From Hymenobacter sp. IS2118 (GTDB taxonomy: Bacteria > Bacteroidota > Bacteroidia > Cytophagales > Hymenobacteraceae), in assembly GCF_000715495.1 (NCBI RefSeq), contig NZ_JNLX01000031.1, forward strand, positions 47,110 to 111,109: a stretch of DNA of 64,000 nt, in the 5' to 3' direction. Below are positions 25,101 to 32,818 of this stretch, in pieces. The position numbers and the translations under genes were made by a program. The notes below the pieces were generated by a model. The model did not search any database. It saw only the letters and a program-made list of their open reading frames with translations, and was not told the DNA's origin. Within the stretch, counting starts at the first letter, position 1. Each line of letters starts with the position of its first letter.

Positions 25101-25129
25101 AAACCCGCCGGTAGCATGCCGGTGGGTTT
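25101..25129. terminator. Bidirectional hairpin terminator
   Basis: AAACCCGCCGG at 25101-25111 pairs with CCGG(T)GGGTTT at 25119-25129, then TTT. It lies between the YegP gene and the convergent WYL regulator and can serve both. Because it would interrupt a short open frame at 24963-25202, that frame is not annotated as a gene. Confidence 0.7.
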
Positions 25130-25130
25130 T

Positions 25131-26159
25131 TTACTGCTGGTATTTACCATTTGCAGCTTGCAGCCGCTCCGATATTCTTGCACGAAGGCTCGAAGGCGCT
25201 AAAACCTCCAAATCCTCCCCAAAACCTAAAAGCAGCGTTTCCAACTCTTGCGTTGGGATTACCTTAAGGCTCACTTCTATAAATTCTGCGTTTTCGACTT
25301 CCAGCCGTTGGCTTGGATGCAGGGGCTTTGTACGCACATAACGTCCTCTGCCTGCCCGAAACCGCAGTAACACTCGTTCCACAACGCTACCTTCAGACGG
25401 CACCGACACTCCTACAACATCCGCAAAACGCGCTTCAATATCTGCCGGCGGAGGGACATAGGTAGCATTCGTGACTGGTTCCAACCCCTCGATACGGTCC
25501 AGTGCAAAGTTGCTCACCCCGGCTCGTCCCGTGCCTGTACCAATCAAAAACCAGCGGTGATTATACTGCTTCAGTAAGTAGGGCTGCACGTGAATTTCGT
25601 AGGCTTCTGGCGCATCAAAAGGTCGGTATCGTAATGCCAGCATCTGTCTCTCCCGAATAGCTTGGTACAGCGGACCCAACAAATGGGCTCCAGCATAATC
25701 CGGTACCTGTTCGAACCATACTAGTTGCCGAGAGGTCTGCACATCCGGCCGCGCCTGCAAATGCTCCTCCACGCGTTTCACAATATCCCCCAGCTCATCG
25801 CCAAGCCCCAGACCCTGAAACTGTTGGAGCATCGCTAAGGCTTGTCGAAGCACAGGAGCGTCGTTGCTAACCAAGGGACTATTGCGGATAGAGTAAGTGG
25901 GGTCGGAGTAGAAGTAGCCCTTAGAGTCGCGGTCGTATTCAATCGGTGCTTCGTAGCCGGTCATGCCTCCTGGTCGCATCTGTTTGATGTCCTCCTGTAC
26001 CTGACGCTTGCTGATGCCACCTTCCCGGCCAACTCCAAAATCGGCCATCTTTTCGCTTATGAACTCCATCAAGGCCTCAATGGGCCAAGGACGCTTTCGG
26101 CGAAGTAGACATTCGTCAATCCATCCGTAGCGAGCAAAGGCGTTTTTATTGATGGGCAT
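25131..26159 (-). CDS. WYL-domain transcriptional regulator
   Basis: A 342-residue regulator. The N-terminal winged HTH has RYGWIDECLLRRKRPWPIEA and GISKRQVQEDIKQMR. The WYL domain is at about residues 140-215, with LALRYRPFDAPEAYEIHVQP and LLKQYNHRWFLIGTG, where the ligand-contact residues lie. The C-terminus has ELETLLLGFGEDLEVLAP. The start at 26159 (MPINKNAFARYG) is preferred over an upstream frame extension of 39 residues with no family match. WYL regulators often control defence genes such as BREX and CBASS. It diverges from the retron, so it may repress it. Confidence 0.88.
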   Translation of the reverse strand: MPINKNAFARYGWIDECLLRRKRPWPIEALMEFISEKMADFGVGREGGISKRQVQEDIKQMRPGGMTGYEAPIEYDRDSKGYFYSDPTYSIRNSPLVSNDAPVLRQALAMLQQFQGLGLGDELGDIVKRVEEHLQARPDVQTSRQLVWFEQVPDYAGAHLLGPLYQAIRERQMLALRYRPFDAPEAYEIHVQPYLLKQYNHRWFLIGTGTGRAGVSNFALDRIEGLEPVTNATYVPPPADIEARFADVVGVSVPSEGSVVERVLLRFRAGRGRYVRTKPLHPSQRLEVENAEFIEVSLKVIPTQELETLLLGFGEDLEVLAPSSLRARISERLQAANGKYQQ

Positions 26160-26222
26160 AAATTTTTGAAAATTCTTTTCGCAACGCAGAAAGGCTGCAT
26201 TGGCAGCCTGTTGGTTTGTATC

Positions 26223-26423
26223 ATGAACCAACCCGCTACCCCTGCTGCCGCGCTTCACGCCGCCCAAAGTACGCAACCCCTCGCCTCCGGCTTTGAGAGG
26301 GCCGTTTGCACCTGCCCGCGTTGCGGTGGGAGTGGTTACCTGTCACATTATCGTCACATCGAGCAGGGACGGTGCTTCCGGTGCTACGGCACTGGCCAGT
26401 TATCAGTAGTGAGGGCCGCATAA
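26223..26423 (+). CDS. Small zinc-ribbon (CxxCxGxG) protein
   Basis: A 66-residue protein with two zinc-binding knuckles, CPRCGGSGYL and GRCFRCYGTG, as in DnaJ-type zinc fingers. No J domain is present. The ATG is at 26223, 64 bp from the divergent WYL start. It precedes the structured region upstream of the retron RT. It may be part of the retron operon or of a neighbouring module. Confidence 0.65.
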   Translation: MNQPATPAAALHAAQSTQPLASGFERAVCTCPRCGGSGYLSHYRHIEQGRCFRCYGTGQLSVVRAA

Positions 26424-26832
26424 AAATGTTAGGCTTTATGGCAATGCAGATACACTGCATTGCAGCCTTTCACCTTTGTATCCACTTCACGAAACGAAAC
26501 TACTGCGGTAGTTCTCCCGCTGTCGCGTTACTTGCGGCAGCAATTGAAATCCTTTGGCCGCCGAACTGCGGTGGCCGCTCGCTCTTTGAAAGTATCTGCG
26601 TTAGGGCTTTTGACCCCGTGCGGCGTTGCGCCGCGCCCGTTTAAACAACGGCAGTAATGACAGTAAACGAAATTGATTAAAATGATTTAATTGATTTTTT
26701 GTCATTATTATCTTTTTGAATAGTTGATGATTTTTATCAATTATTTATTTCTTATACAATAAGTATAGGATATGAAAATTCCCAGCAGATACTTTCAATT
26801 GAGTAATTTGTTTTTGTTGCTTAATTCCCACT
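26424..26832 (+). ncRNA. Structured region upstream of the RT, candidate retron msr-msd
   Basis: Retron ncRNA lies just 5' of the reverse transcriptase, and this 409-bp stretch has no gene but dense hairpins. They are: GCAATGCAG/CTGCATTGC at 26441-26463, with AGGCT/AGCCT extending it; AACTAC-TGCG-GTAGTT at 26498-26513; CTGTCGC/GCGGCAG at 26520-26540; GGCCGCC/GCGGTGGCC at 26556-26576; and GCGGCG-TTG-CGCCGC at 26620-26634. TAATGACA (about 26654) can pair with TGTCATTA (about 26700). The branching G and the exact a1/a2 ends cannot be fixed by eye. Confidence 0.5.
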
Positions 26833-27951
26833 ATGTTCGTTCATGTACCTTCTTCTACCAATAATGGGGCTGTTCAGCCTGCATCGGGACCGGTAACGGA
26901 AGCAGTTTTGGCGACAAATTTCCGCCTGATTACTGATGTACACCAGTTGGCTCAGGTATTAAACTCTGCGCTTCTGTTGGACTTGGCTGAAAATCCTACA
27001 CACCAGGACAAACCAATTTCGGCCAAGCTGCTGAACTATTACGCTTACCACAAAAAAGAAACACGCTACCGCACCTTTCAGATTCCGAAGCGCACCCGCG
27101 GTGAGGTTCGCACCATCAAAGCCCCCGACCGGGGCTTACTGCGTTTGCAGCGACTGTTGCTGTCCTGCCTGACTGCTGCTTTTACAGGCAACCACCCAGC
27201 CTCTCACGGCTTTGTGCCCGGCCGTAGTATCCTCACCAATGCGCAGCCCCATGCGGGCCACCGCTTTGTGCTTAATTTGGATTTACGCGACTTCTTTCCC
27301 AGCACTTCCATTGGGCGAGTGATAGCCGTGTTGCAATTGCCACCCTTCGGTCTTGTCAAGGAAGTGGCCTATCTCATTGCCAACCTCTGCTGTGACCAGG
27401 GTTGTCTACCACAGGGCGCCCCCACCTCACCGCTGCTCACAAACGTTGTATGTCAGCGCCTTGACCGGCGTTTGCAGCAGTTGGCTATCCGCCACCGCTG
27501 TACCTACACCCGCTATGCCGATGACCTCACGTTCTCTTCCAACCGCCCGGTATTTCGAGACCGGTTTCATCAGGAACTGAACACTATTATTGCGGAGGAA
27601 GGATATCAGCAAAACCAGCAGAAACAACGGCTGCAAACTCCTGAATTTCGCCAAGAGGTGACTGGTGTCGTGATAAACGAACGCCCCAACGTACCCCGTG
27701 AATATGTGAGGCAAATCCGAGCCATGCTACACAATTGGGAAACCAAAGGCTACGAAACCGCTGCCGCGACATTACGTGAGAAATACACAATCAGCAAGGC
27801 TAAAGCCCGGCACAAAGGCCAAGTGCCCAAAATAGAGCGTGTGCTCGCAGGCAAAATTGCCTATTTGGGTATGATACGAGGGAAGAACGATGCACTATTT
27901 CTGGAATTATCCATGAAACTGATGCAAGTAATGAAAAAGCAAAAACTGTAG
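26833..27951 (+). CDS. Retron reverse transcriptase
   Basis: A 372-residue RT. The retron marker NAxxH is present as ILTNAQPHAG (N136-H140). The catalytic YADD is at 228-231 in RYADDLTFSS, and domain-X VTG appears in EVTGVVINERPN. Other RT blocks are RTIKAPDRGLLRLQ, LNLDLRDFFPS and LPQGAPTSPLLTN. Together these separate it from group II intron and DGR enzymes. Retron RTs copy an upstream ncRNA into msDNA, and the complex restrains an effector until phage infection. The effector gene begins one base after the RT stop codon. Confidence 0.93.
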   Translation: MFVHVPSSTNNGAVQPASGPVTEAVLATNFRLITDVHQLAQVLNSALLLDLAENPTHQDKPISAKLLNYYAYHKKETRYRTFQIPKRTRGEVRTIKAPDRGLLRLQRLLLSCLTAAFTGNHPASHGFVPGRSILTNAQPHAGHRFVLNLDLRDFFPSTSIGRVIAVLQLPPFGLVKEVAYLIANLCCDQGCLPQGAPTSPLLTNVVCQRLDRRLQQLAIRHRCTYTRYADDLTFSSNRPVFRDRFHQELNTIIAEEGYQQNQQKQRLQTPEFRQEVTGVVINERPNVPREYVRQIRAMLHNWETKGYETAAATLREKYTISKAKARHKGQVPKIERVLAGKIAYLGMIRGKNDALFLELSMKLMQVMKKQKL

Positions 27952-27952
27952 C

Positions 27953-29161
27953 ATGGAAAACTTTGCAGAAATCGTTTCACAGCTTGAATCAGCTAAAGTT
28001 AACATAGCTGAGGTTGCCCGTAAGTTGAAGCTTCAAATTTTTGAGCTTGAAGTCAATTCAGCGCGATATGATTTTATTGCTCGAGACCATCCTAACAAGT
28101 TTGTTAAAGACAAGAATATTGCCCTTCGTGACCGGATATTAGTATGTTATCACAGAATGATGGCGCACGAGTTAAGGTTGGTGAAGGAGTCCGACGCGCT
28201 TCGATTTGAAAACATTTGTCGAAATGCGCAAATGCAAATGGAAGGTTTATTTACCTATTTTTATAACTTTCATTACAATGACAATGTCAAGCAATTCGTG
28301 GAAGCATATAACTTGTATATTTCAGAAATTAATGCATCACATGGTCAAAACTTCAGAGAAATTCAGCGAGACTATTGGTGGAAGGTGACTTTTGCTGATA
28401 AGTACACACTTTTTCAAAAGTTCACTGAAGATGCTGACCTTACAAACTTTTTGAAGGTACTAGCTAAATATCGTAATTCGATTTCACATGTTGGCTATGT
28501 TGAAAAAACGAAAGGCAACAACAAGGATGCGGATTCTATCTTGTTTGAAAAAAACGCAAACGTCATCGCGGTGTTGTATGCCTTAGAAAAGCTTTCAGAA
28601 TATGTCGAATTCAACACTCTAAAAGTAAACACTAACGTGAAAGCTGAGGCTCCTGCGCAAGTGGAAGCTTCTGCGCAGGCACAAGCGGAGGCACAAGCGG
28701 AGGCAGAAGCTCAGCCTCCGGCGCAAGCACAAGCGGAAGCTCCTGCGCAGGCGGAAGCTCAGCTTCCGGTACCAGCAGAGACTCCGGCAAAGGAGCAGAT
28801 AGAAGCTCAGTCTCCGGCACCAGCGGAAGTTCCGGCGCAAGCACAAGAGAAGAGTATTAACTCTCCTTCCGAAATATCTGTAGAGACTAAAAATAAGGCT
28901 CAACCTACCCTAAGCAGTCCAAACACACGTGAATTTGAGGGAATACTTAACGTGCCTGATAAGATTGAAAGGTGGGGGTTTGCTGATAATGTATATATTC
29001 CAGCAATGTTGGTCAAAAACAATGGGTGGGAGACAGGCCAATTAATACAAGGGACTGCCAAATTGAGCTTTAATGCGAAAAAGAATTGTGATACATGGAA
29101 GGCATTAAACGCTAGTGCTGTTCCAAAGGCAGATAATGCTCAGGAATTGCCGAATTCATAA
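27953..29161 (+). CDS. Retron effector candidate: HEPN-like motif + OB fold
   Basis: A 402-residue protein translated directly after the RT. Residues 1-220 are helical and contain YRNSISHVGY, with R174-N-x3-H179 matching the RNxxxH motif of HEPN ribonucleases. Residues about 225-320 are a low-complexity linker of Ala/Gln/Glu/Pro repeats (PAQAQAEAP type), coded by a DNA minisatellite. Residues about 325-385 (EGILNVPDKIERWGFADN, VYIPAMLVKNNGWETGQLIQ) resemble a cold-shock or Rho-type OB fold that binds RNA. A retron-controlled RNase is the natural reading. The HEPN call rests on one motif plus context. Confidence 0.62.
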   Translation: MENFAEIVSQLESAKVNIAEVARKLKLQIFELEVNSARYDFIARDHPNKFVKDKNIALRDRILVCYHRMMAHELRLVKESDALRFENICRNAQMQMEGLFTYFYNFHYNDNVKQFVEAYNLYISEINASHGQNFREIQRDYWWKVTFADKYTLFQKFTEDADLTNFLKVLAKYRNSISHVGYVEKTKGNNKDADSILFEKNANVIAVLYALEKLSEYVEFNTLKVNTNVKAEAPAQVEASAQAQAEAQAEAEAQPPAQAQAEAPAQAEAQLPVPAETPAKEQIEAQSPAPAEVPAQAQEKSINSPSEISVETKNKAQPTLSSPNTREFEGILNVPDKIERWGFADNVYIPAMLVKNNGWETGQLIQGTAKLSFNAKKNCDTWKALNASAVPKADNAQELPNS

Positions 29162-29191
29162 AGAACTGGTCTCGGGAGGCTAGCGTTTCTA

Positions 29192-29575
29192 TTGCGGAGC
29201 TATGCAGGCGTATACAAGCTTAAATACATTGCATACAACGTCGTTGAATCACATGAATCTGTATACTTCACTAGTAAAAATTTGTATAGCATGAAGCTGA
29301 ATCTGTATTGTAACAAAGACCTTGCCTGCGCCATGCTTATTAATGTCGATGCAGAGCAACAAAACGGTCGGCATATTGACCATTGGGAATTGGGAAGTGC
29401 AACGAACCCCAATATGACTTATGTCAAAAACCCAAACATTACGGCACTAAACCCTTATAAATATTTGAGGGTTAGGTTTCTTTTTACGATTATGAGCGTT
29501 AGAAAAAACAAAGATTTCTTCTGTGTCAATGATATTGTCAAGGTTGACGGTTTGGAAATTGATTTTAAATACTGA
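29192..29575 (+). CDS. Hypothetical protein after the retron effector
   Basis: A 127-residue AT-rich, beta-patterned protein (YKLKYIAYNVVESHESVYFT, then NPYKYLRVRFLFTIM). The start is uncertain: TTG at 29192 or ATG at 29291. It lies in the same reading frame as the effector, with only the TAA at 29159-29161 and 30 bp between, and no stop codon in the gap. It could be a separate gene of the retron unit or a domain split off by the stop. No family is recognised. Confidence 0.5.
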   Translation: MRSYAGVYKLKYIAYNVVESHESVYFTSKNLYSMKLNLYCNKDLACAMLINVDAEQQNGRHIDHWELGSATNPNMTYVKNPNITALNPYKYLRVRFLFTIMSVRKNKDFFCVNDIVKVDGLEIDFKY

Positions 29576-29661
29576 TTGGTTTTCATGTAATCGGTATTGT
29601 ATCTATGACTTCCACCGAAGACCAAAAAGTGCACCTAAGCAAGCCGCGCTGACCCAGAAAC

Positions 29662-29700
29662 AACAAGGCCAGCCCCTGTCGAATAGGAGCTGGCCTTGTT
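29662..29700. terminator. Bidirectional hairpin terminator
   Basis: AACAAGGCCAGC at 29662-29673 pairs perfectly with GCTGGCCTTGTT at 29689-29700. It sits between the retron unit on the plus strand and the convergent 29727-31393 operon on the minus strand, each ending within 90 bp. Confidence 0.7.
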
Positions 29701-29726
29701 GCTATTACCAGTCGTCGGTGCAACCG

Positions 29727-30197
29727 CTAAGCCTCAACCTCTTCCGAGGCGACCGGTGGTATATCCGGTGGAAGCGTTGTTTTCAGAACCACTTCCTTGG
29801 CCAATGACCGCATCGCCTGAGCAGGCGGGATAATGGGTGTGCCAGCGACCAATTCTCCGAACAGCGGATTGGCCGGCAGGGGCAGCCCACCGTTTGCATC
29901 CGGTACCTGGTTAAAAATTACCGCCTCCTCGCCTGGGGTACTCTGCGCAAGATGCTCCACCAGCACTTCCTGCCCACTATTGGCGTGCAGTGCCTGCGTG
30001 AGCAGCGTATAGGTGCTCACGTCCACGTTATAAATCTGGTTGAGCTCATTCATCTGCATCGCCGCGTCCTCGGCCGCGCCGATGGCGTCGGCCAGCAGTT
30101 GAGTATAGCGCCGGGCCTTAGCATCAGCTTTGGCGCGCAAGCGAATAACACGCTTCATACGTCGCTTAAATTGGGTTTGATAGGCTGTGAGTGGCAT
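29727..30197 (-). CDS. Hypothetical protein, paralogue of next gene
   Basis: A 156-residue protein starting MPLTAYQTQFKRRMKRVIRL. The first 30 residues match the neighbour at 30229-30573 (MALTGYQLQYKRRMKKALAL), and both continue with RAKAD.(K/Q)AR, so they are tandem paralogues. A Lys/Arg-rich amphipathic N-terminus is followed by an Asn-rich centre and a Pro/Val C-terminus. It is the third gene of the operon with 30647-31393. The function is unknown. Confidence 0.6.
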   Translation of the reverse strand: MPLTAYQTQFKRRMKRVIRLRAKADAKARRYTQLLADAIGAAEDAAMQMNELNQIYNVDVSTYTLLTQALHANSGQEVLVEHLAQSTPGEEAVIFNQVPDANGGLPLPANPLFGELVAGTPIIPPAQAMRSLAKEVVLKTTLPPDIPPVASEEVEA

Positions 30198-30228
30198 AAA
30201 TAGTAAAAATTAAAAGGTCAAAAAAGAA

Positions 30229-30573
30229 TTAATCCAGGTCAACATCAGGGGGCAGTATGGCCCCAGCCGAATTGGCCGTTAAGTTCACAAACACTGCAGC
30301 TGGTGCTCCGCCGAGGCTGGCCGCAGCCACTTGGCCAAGGGCTCCTGAGGTGCCGGCCAGCCGGTAACCGTTCACCAAATCGGTGCGTAGGCTCATAGCC
30401 GTACCGTAGAGGGTATTGATTCGGTCAATACGGGTAGCGGCGAGTTCTCCTTGCGCCAGCACCGAAACCAGCCGGGCCACCAGGAACCGAGCCTGCCGGT
30501 CAGCTTTGGCCCGTAAGGCCAGGGCCTTTTTCATGCGCCGCTTGTACTGCAGCTGGTAGCCAGTTAGTGCCAT
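30229..30573 (-). CDS. Hypothetical protein, paralogue of previous gene
   Basis: A 114-residue protein from the ATG at 30573, MALTGYQLQYKRRMKKALAL, paralogous at its N-terminus to the 156-residue neighbour. The C-terminal half diverges (AASLGGAPAAVFVNLTANSA). A hairpin terminator lies upstream, between it and the 248-residue gene, so it may need its own promoter or partial read-through. The family is unknown. Confidence 0.6.
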   Translation of the reverse strand: MALTGYQLQYKRRMKKALALRAKADRQARFLVARLVSVLAQGELAATRIDRINTLYGTAMSLRTDLVNGYRLAGTSGALGQVAAASLGGAPAAVFVNLTANSAGAILPPDVDLD

Positions 30574-30600
30574 AGAAAGGAGAGGAGTAAGGGAAGAAAA

Positions 30601-30627
30601 AACGGCCAGCCGGTGTGGCTGGCCGTT
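30601..30627 (-). terminator. Intrinsic terminator on minus strand
   Basis: AACGGCCAGCC (30601-30611) and GGCTGGCCGTT (30617-30627) form an 11-bp stem with a 5-base loop. On the minus strand it is followed by a run of six T. It follows the 248-residue gene and should reduce transcription into the 114-residue gene. Confidence 0.8.
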
Positions 30628-30646
30628 TCGTGCCACTTGCTATGGC

Positions 30647-31393
30647 TTAGGCCACGTACTCAATAGCCAGCGGGTTAGTGCTGTTGTTGTTGAGCGGGTA
30701 GAACTTGCCGTTTACCTGCTGGTAGAAGTTGATGCCAACTACACCCACTACCAGATTTGCATCCGCCGGAGCGGCCGGGAAGCTGCCCACCAACACTTGG
30801 TTGGCCAGCGGCGCGCTGTTCACCGCAAGAATGCCCAGCGGCGCGGCCACCACAGCATTGGTGAAGGTCAGCGTCTCCATATCCAGCGAGGAGGCCGCGA
30901 ACACCAGCTCAAAGTGCGTCGTGCCCTGTGGAGCTGCAATGTCCGAGGCCGGATTCAGCGCCGGAATGGTCATCGTCACGTCAGCGCCGGCCCCCGTCAC
31001 TTCATAAGGGAAGTACATGGTTTGGCCGATGCCCGCGCCGGCATTGAAGTTGAAGCCGAGCAACGGGGCTGAGTTCGAAGAGTCGAACACGCGCTGGCCC
31101 CGGTCATTCGTATCGTCGAGACCGATAATCTCGCGCATCTTCTGCGTGAGACGCGAAGTCACGCGGCTGTCGCTGGCCGAGGCAATGGCTACCCGCAACG
31201 AGTCGCGCAGCACCTTGCTGTATTTAGCCGCCTGGCCAAATTCTGCCGTGTTCTCCCGAGTACGGGCCATGCTGGCCGCCGTCATGTACTTGGCTTTGTT
31301 GGAAGCCGGCTTCTGCCGGATGCTTCCGTCCTTGGCAAACACGAGGCCACCAACGGTGCCCTGAATGCCCAAAATACCGGTCTGCTGTGCCAT
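30647..31393 (-). CDS. Hypothetical protein of a Bacteroidota surface/element-associated type
   Basis: A 248-residue protein, MAQQTGILGIQGTVGGLVFA onward. The N-terminus with TVGGLVFAKDGSIRQKPASN and MARTRENTAEFGQAAK, then YSKVLRDSLR, follows a pattern common in uncharacterised Bacteroidota proteins. The C-terminal half is beta-rich and hydrophobic (VTMTIPALNPASDIA, then LANQVLVGSFPAAPADANLV), like a structural or binding domain. No signal peptide is seen. It heads the three-gene minus-strand operon with the two paralogues. Confidence 0.6.
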   Translation of the reverse strand: MAQQTGILGIQGTVGGLVFAKDGSIRQKPASNKAKYMTAASMARTRENTAEFGQAAKYSKVLRDSLRVAIASASDSRVTSRLTQKMREIIGLDDTNDRGQRVFDSSNSAPLLGFNFNAGAGIGQTMYFPYEVTGAGADVTMTIPALNPASDIAAPQGTTHFELVFAASSLDMETLTFTNAVVAAPLGILAVNSAPLANQVLVGSFPAAPADANLVVGVVGINFYQQVNGKFYPLNNNSTNPLAIEYVA

Positions 31394-31543
31394 AATAAAA
31401 AAGAGTTGATAAAAGTGGTGATTGTAATTGCTGTCTGACCCACATAAATGGCCCAGCGCTTAATGGTGAACCAAAATTCATCCACTATTTTTGTCTAAAC
31501 TAGCGCCGCGCCCATACTAGCCCGGTTTGCGCCTGCTCACCCC

Positions 31544-31747
31544 ATGCCGCGTATCTGCATCTATCCCAAAGACGTGGCCCAGCTCACCGGCCGTAGCTAC
31601 GACGCCGCCAAGCGCCTGGTCCGCCGCGCTCGCGAGGCCGCCGGCAAACCGGCCGGAGCCTTGGTATCTGTTCGCGACTTCTGCCAGCTCACCGGCCTCG
31701 ACGAGGACGAGGTAACGCGCGCTCTAAATGGTCCGGCCGGACGGTAG
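31544..31747 (+). CDS. Small HTH DNA-binding protein
   Basis: A 67-residue protein, MPRICIYPKDVAQLTGRSYD then AAKRLVRRAREAAGK and LVSVRDFCQLTGLDEDEV. This is a helix-turn-helix of a kind common in Bacteroidota mobile regions: a KDV..LTG..Y recognition helix and a SV..FC..TGL second helix. It diverges from the 248-residue gene, so it may regulate that operon. Confidence 0.65.
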   Translation: MPRICIYPKDVAQLTGRSYDAAKRLVRRAREAAGKPAGALVSVRDFCQLTGLDEDEVTRALNGPAGR

Positions 31748-31850
31748 CCCCACGTAGCTAAACCCTACCTCCTCCGTACCTGAACCCAGTCTTCCATATG
31801 GTAGAGCGTAGTGCTCATGTCCCAGCTCTAGCCCGGACTACACTGGACTG

Positions 31851-32267
31851 TTATGGCAATAGCGCAGCATTCCTTTCGGCCCTTTCTGCTTCCACAGCCT
31901 TTTTTAGCTGCTTCAATAAGGTCTCAAGCGTAGCTTTGCTCCCGGTACTTGGTGTGGCCTGCTCGTATTTGAGGCCATGCCTTGCCCGAACCAGGCCTTG
32001 TACTTGTTCCGCGCTCGTAAACAGCCCGCATACCTTCGCCAATACCTGATGCGGCTGCTCATTGGTTATAGCGTAGCCCTTTTCGAGCAGCCAAAGGCTA
32101 ACCCAGCGAAACAGTATATCATACTGCTGCAAGAAAGTCGGCCGCGGCACCCCCAGCAACATCGTGAGGGCGCGCTGCTCCTTGCGTTCGTATTCGGGGC
32201 CACAGGCTTCAAGCAGGTGCCCCAAGGCTTTCAACTGCTGAAGCCGGGTGTGAGCTTGGGTATTCAT
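31851..32267 (-). CDS. Hypothetical helical protein
   Basis: A 138-residue protein from the ATG at 32267 (MNTQAHTRLQQLKALGHLLE). It is almost all helix, with RKEQRALTMLLGVPRPTFLQ and a Lys/Glu-rich C-terminus (LETLLKQLKKAVEAERAERN). No known motif is seen. It lies 38 bp after the GreA-like gene on the same strand and may be the last gene of the sigma-54-controlled operon from 34319, or separate. Confidence 0.5.
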   Translation of the reverse strand: MNTQAHTRLQQLKALGHLLEACGPEYERKEQRALTMLLGVPRPTFLQQYDILFRWVSLWLLEKGYAITNEQPHQVLAKVCGLFTSAEQVQGLVRARHGLKYEQATPSTGSKATLETLLKQLKKAVEAERAERNAALLP

Positions 32268-32304
32268 AATAGGCACTGACTCAGTGAGTGAATAAGGAAG
32301 GCAA

Positions 32305-32814
32305 CTATACTGACACTGCCTGCGCGCTCTCCCAATTCAGGTAGAGCTCGAGGATGCGAATGCGGGTTTTACCGGCCGGTATCAGTACCTCTGCCTCAGC
32401 GCCCCGTCGCAACTCATAGAGCGCCGCTCCAATAGGGGAGGTGTAGCTGATGCAGCCCCGCTGCAGGTCCGACTCGCCGTGGCCACCTATCTCGTAGAGA
32501 ACCTCACGGGCTACTTGGTCGCGGGCAGACTGCATGGAGAAGCGCACAATGGTCCCAATCTGCACCCGATTAGTGCTTGGGGGCTGACTCCACAGGATGG
32601 ACGTGTTGAGCTGCTTCTCAAGGTTCTTGAGCTCAGTGATTGCCCGCTCCTCGAGTTGCAGCAGCTGGTTATAGCCCGGGTTATCATGCCAGCCATCACC
32701 ACTCGCTGTGTAGGCGATGTTCTTCTCCGCCTGTATGTTGCGGATTTTCAGGTTCTGGTCCGTGATTTTTGTTTCCAGCATTTGCTTGCCAGCTTCGGTG
32801 ATGTAGTGCTTCAT
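32305..32814 (-). CDS. GreA/GreB-like C-terminal-domain protein
   Basis: A 169-residue protein. Residues 1-75 form the coiled-coil-like N-terminus with NLKIRNIQAEKNIAY. The C-terminal half has VGTIVRF-like QIGTIVRFSMQSARDQ, then YEIGGHGESDLQRGCISYTS and PIGAALYELRRGAEAEVLIP, the GreA/GreB FKBP-like fold. The conserved Asp/Glu tip of GreA is not obvious, so transcript-cleavage activity is doubtful. It starts 4 bp after the kinase gene, so it is in the same operon. A transcription-factor role is inference. Confidence 0.7.
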   Translation of the reverse strand: MKHYITEAGKQMLETKITDQNLKIRNIQAEKNIAYTASGDGWHDNPGYNQLLQLEERAITELKNLEKQLNTSILWSQPPSTNRVQIGTIVRFSMQSARDQVAREVLYEIGGHGESDLQRGCISYTSPIGAALYELRRGAEAEVLIPAGKTRIRILELYLNWESAQAVSV

Positions 32815-32818
32815 GTGA

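Noticed and set aside
24963..25202. Open frame after the YegP gene with hydrophobic segments
   Set aside because: It has no ATG start, runs through the terminator hairpin at 25101-25129 and overlaps the end of the WYL gene.
27953..29161. CRISPR-like or coding tandem repeat in the effector
   Set aside because: The repeats around 28640-28850 are an in-frame Ala/Gln/Glu/Pro linker of irregular units, not a CRISPR array.
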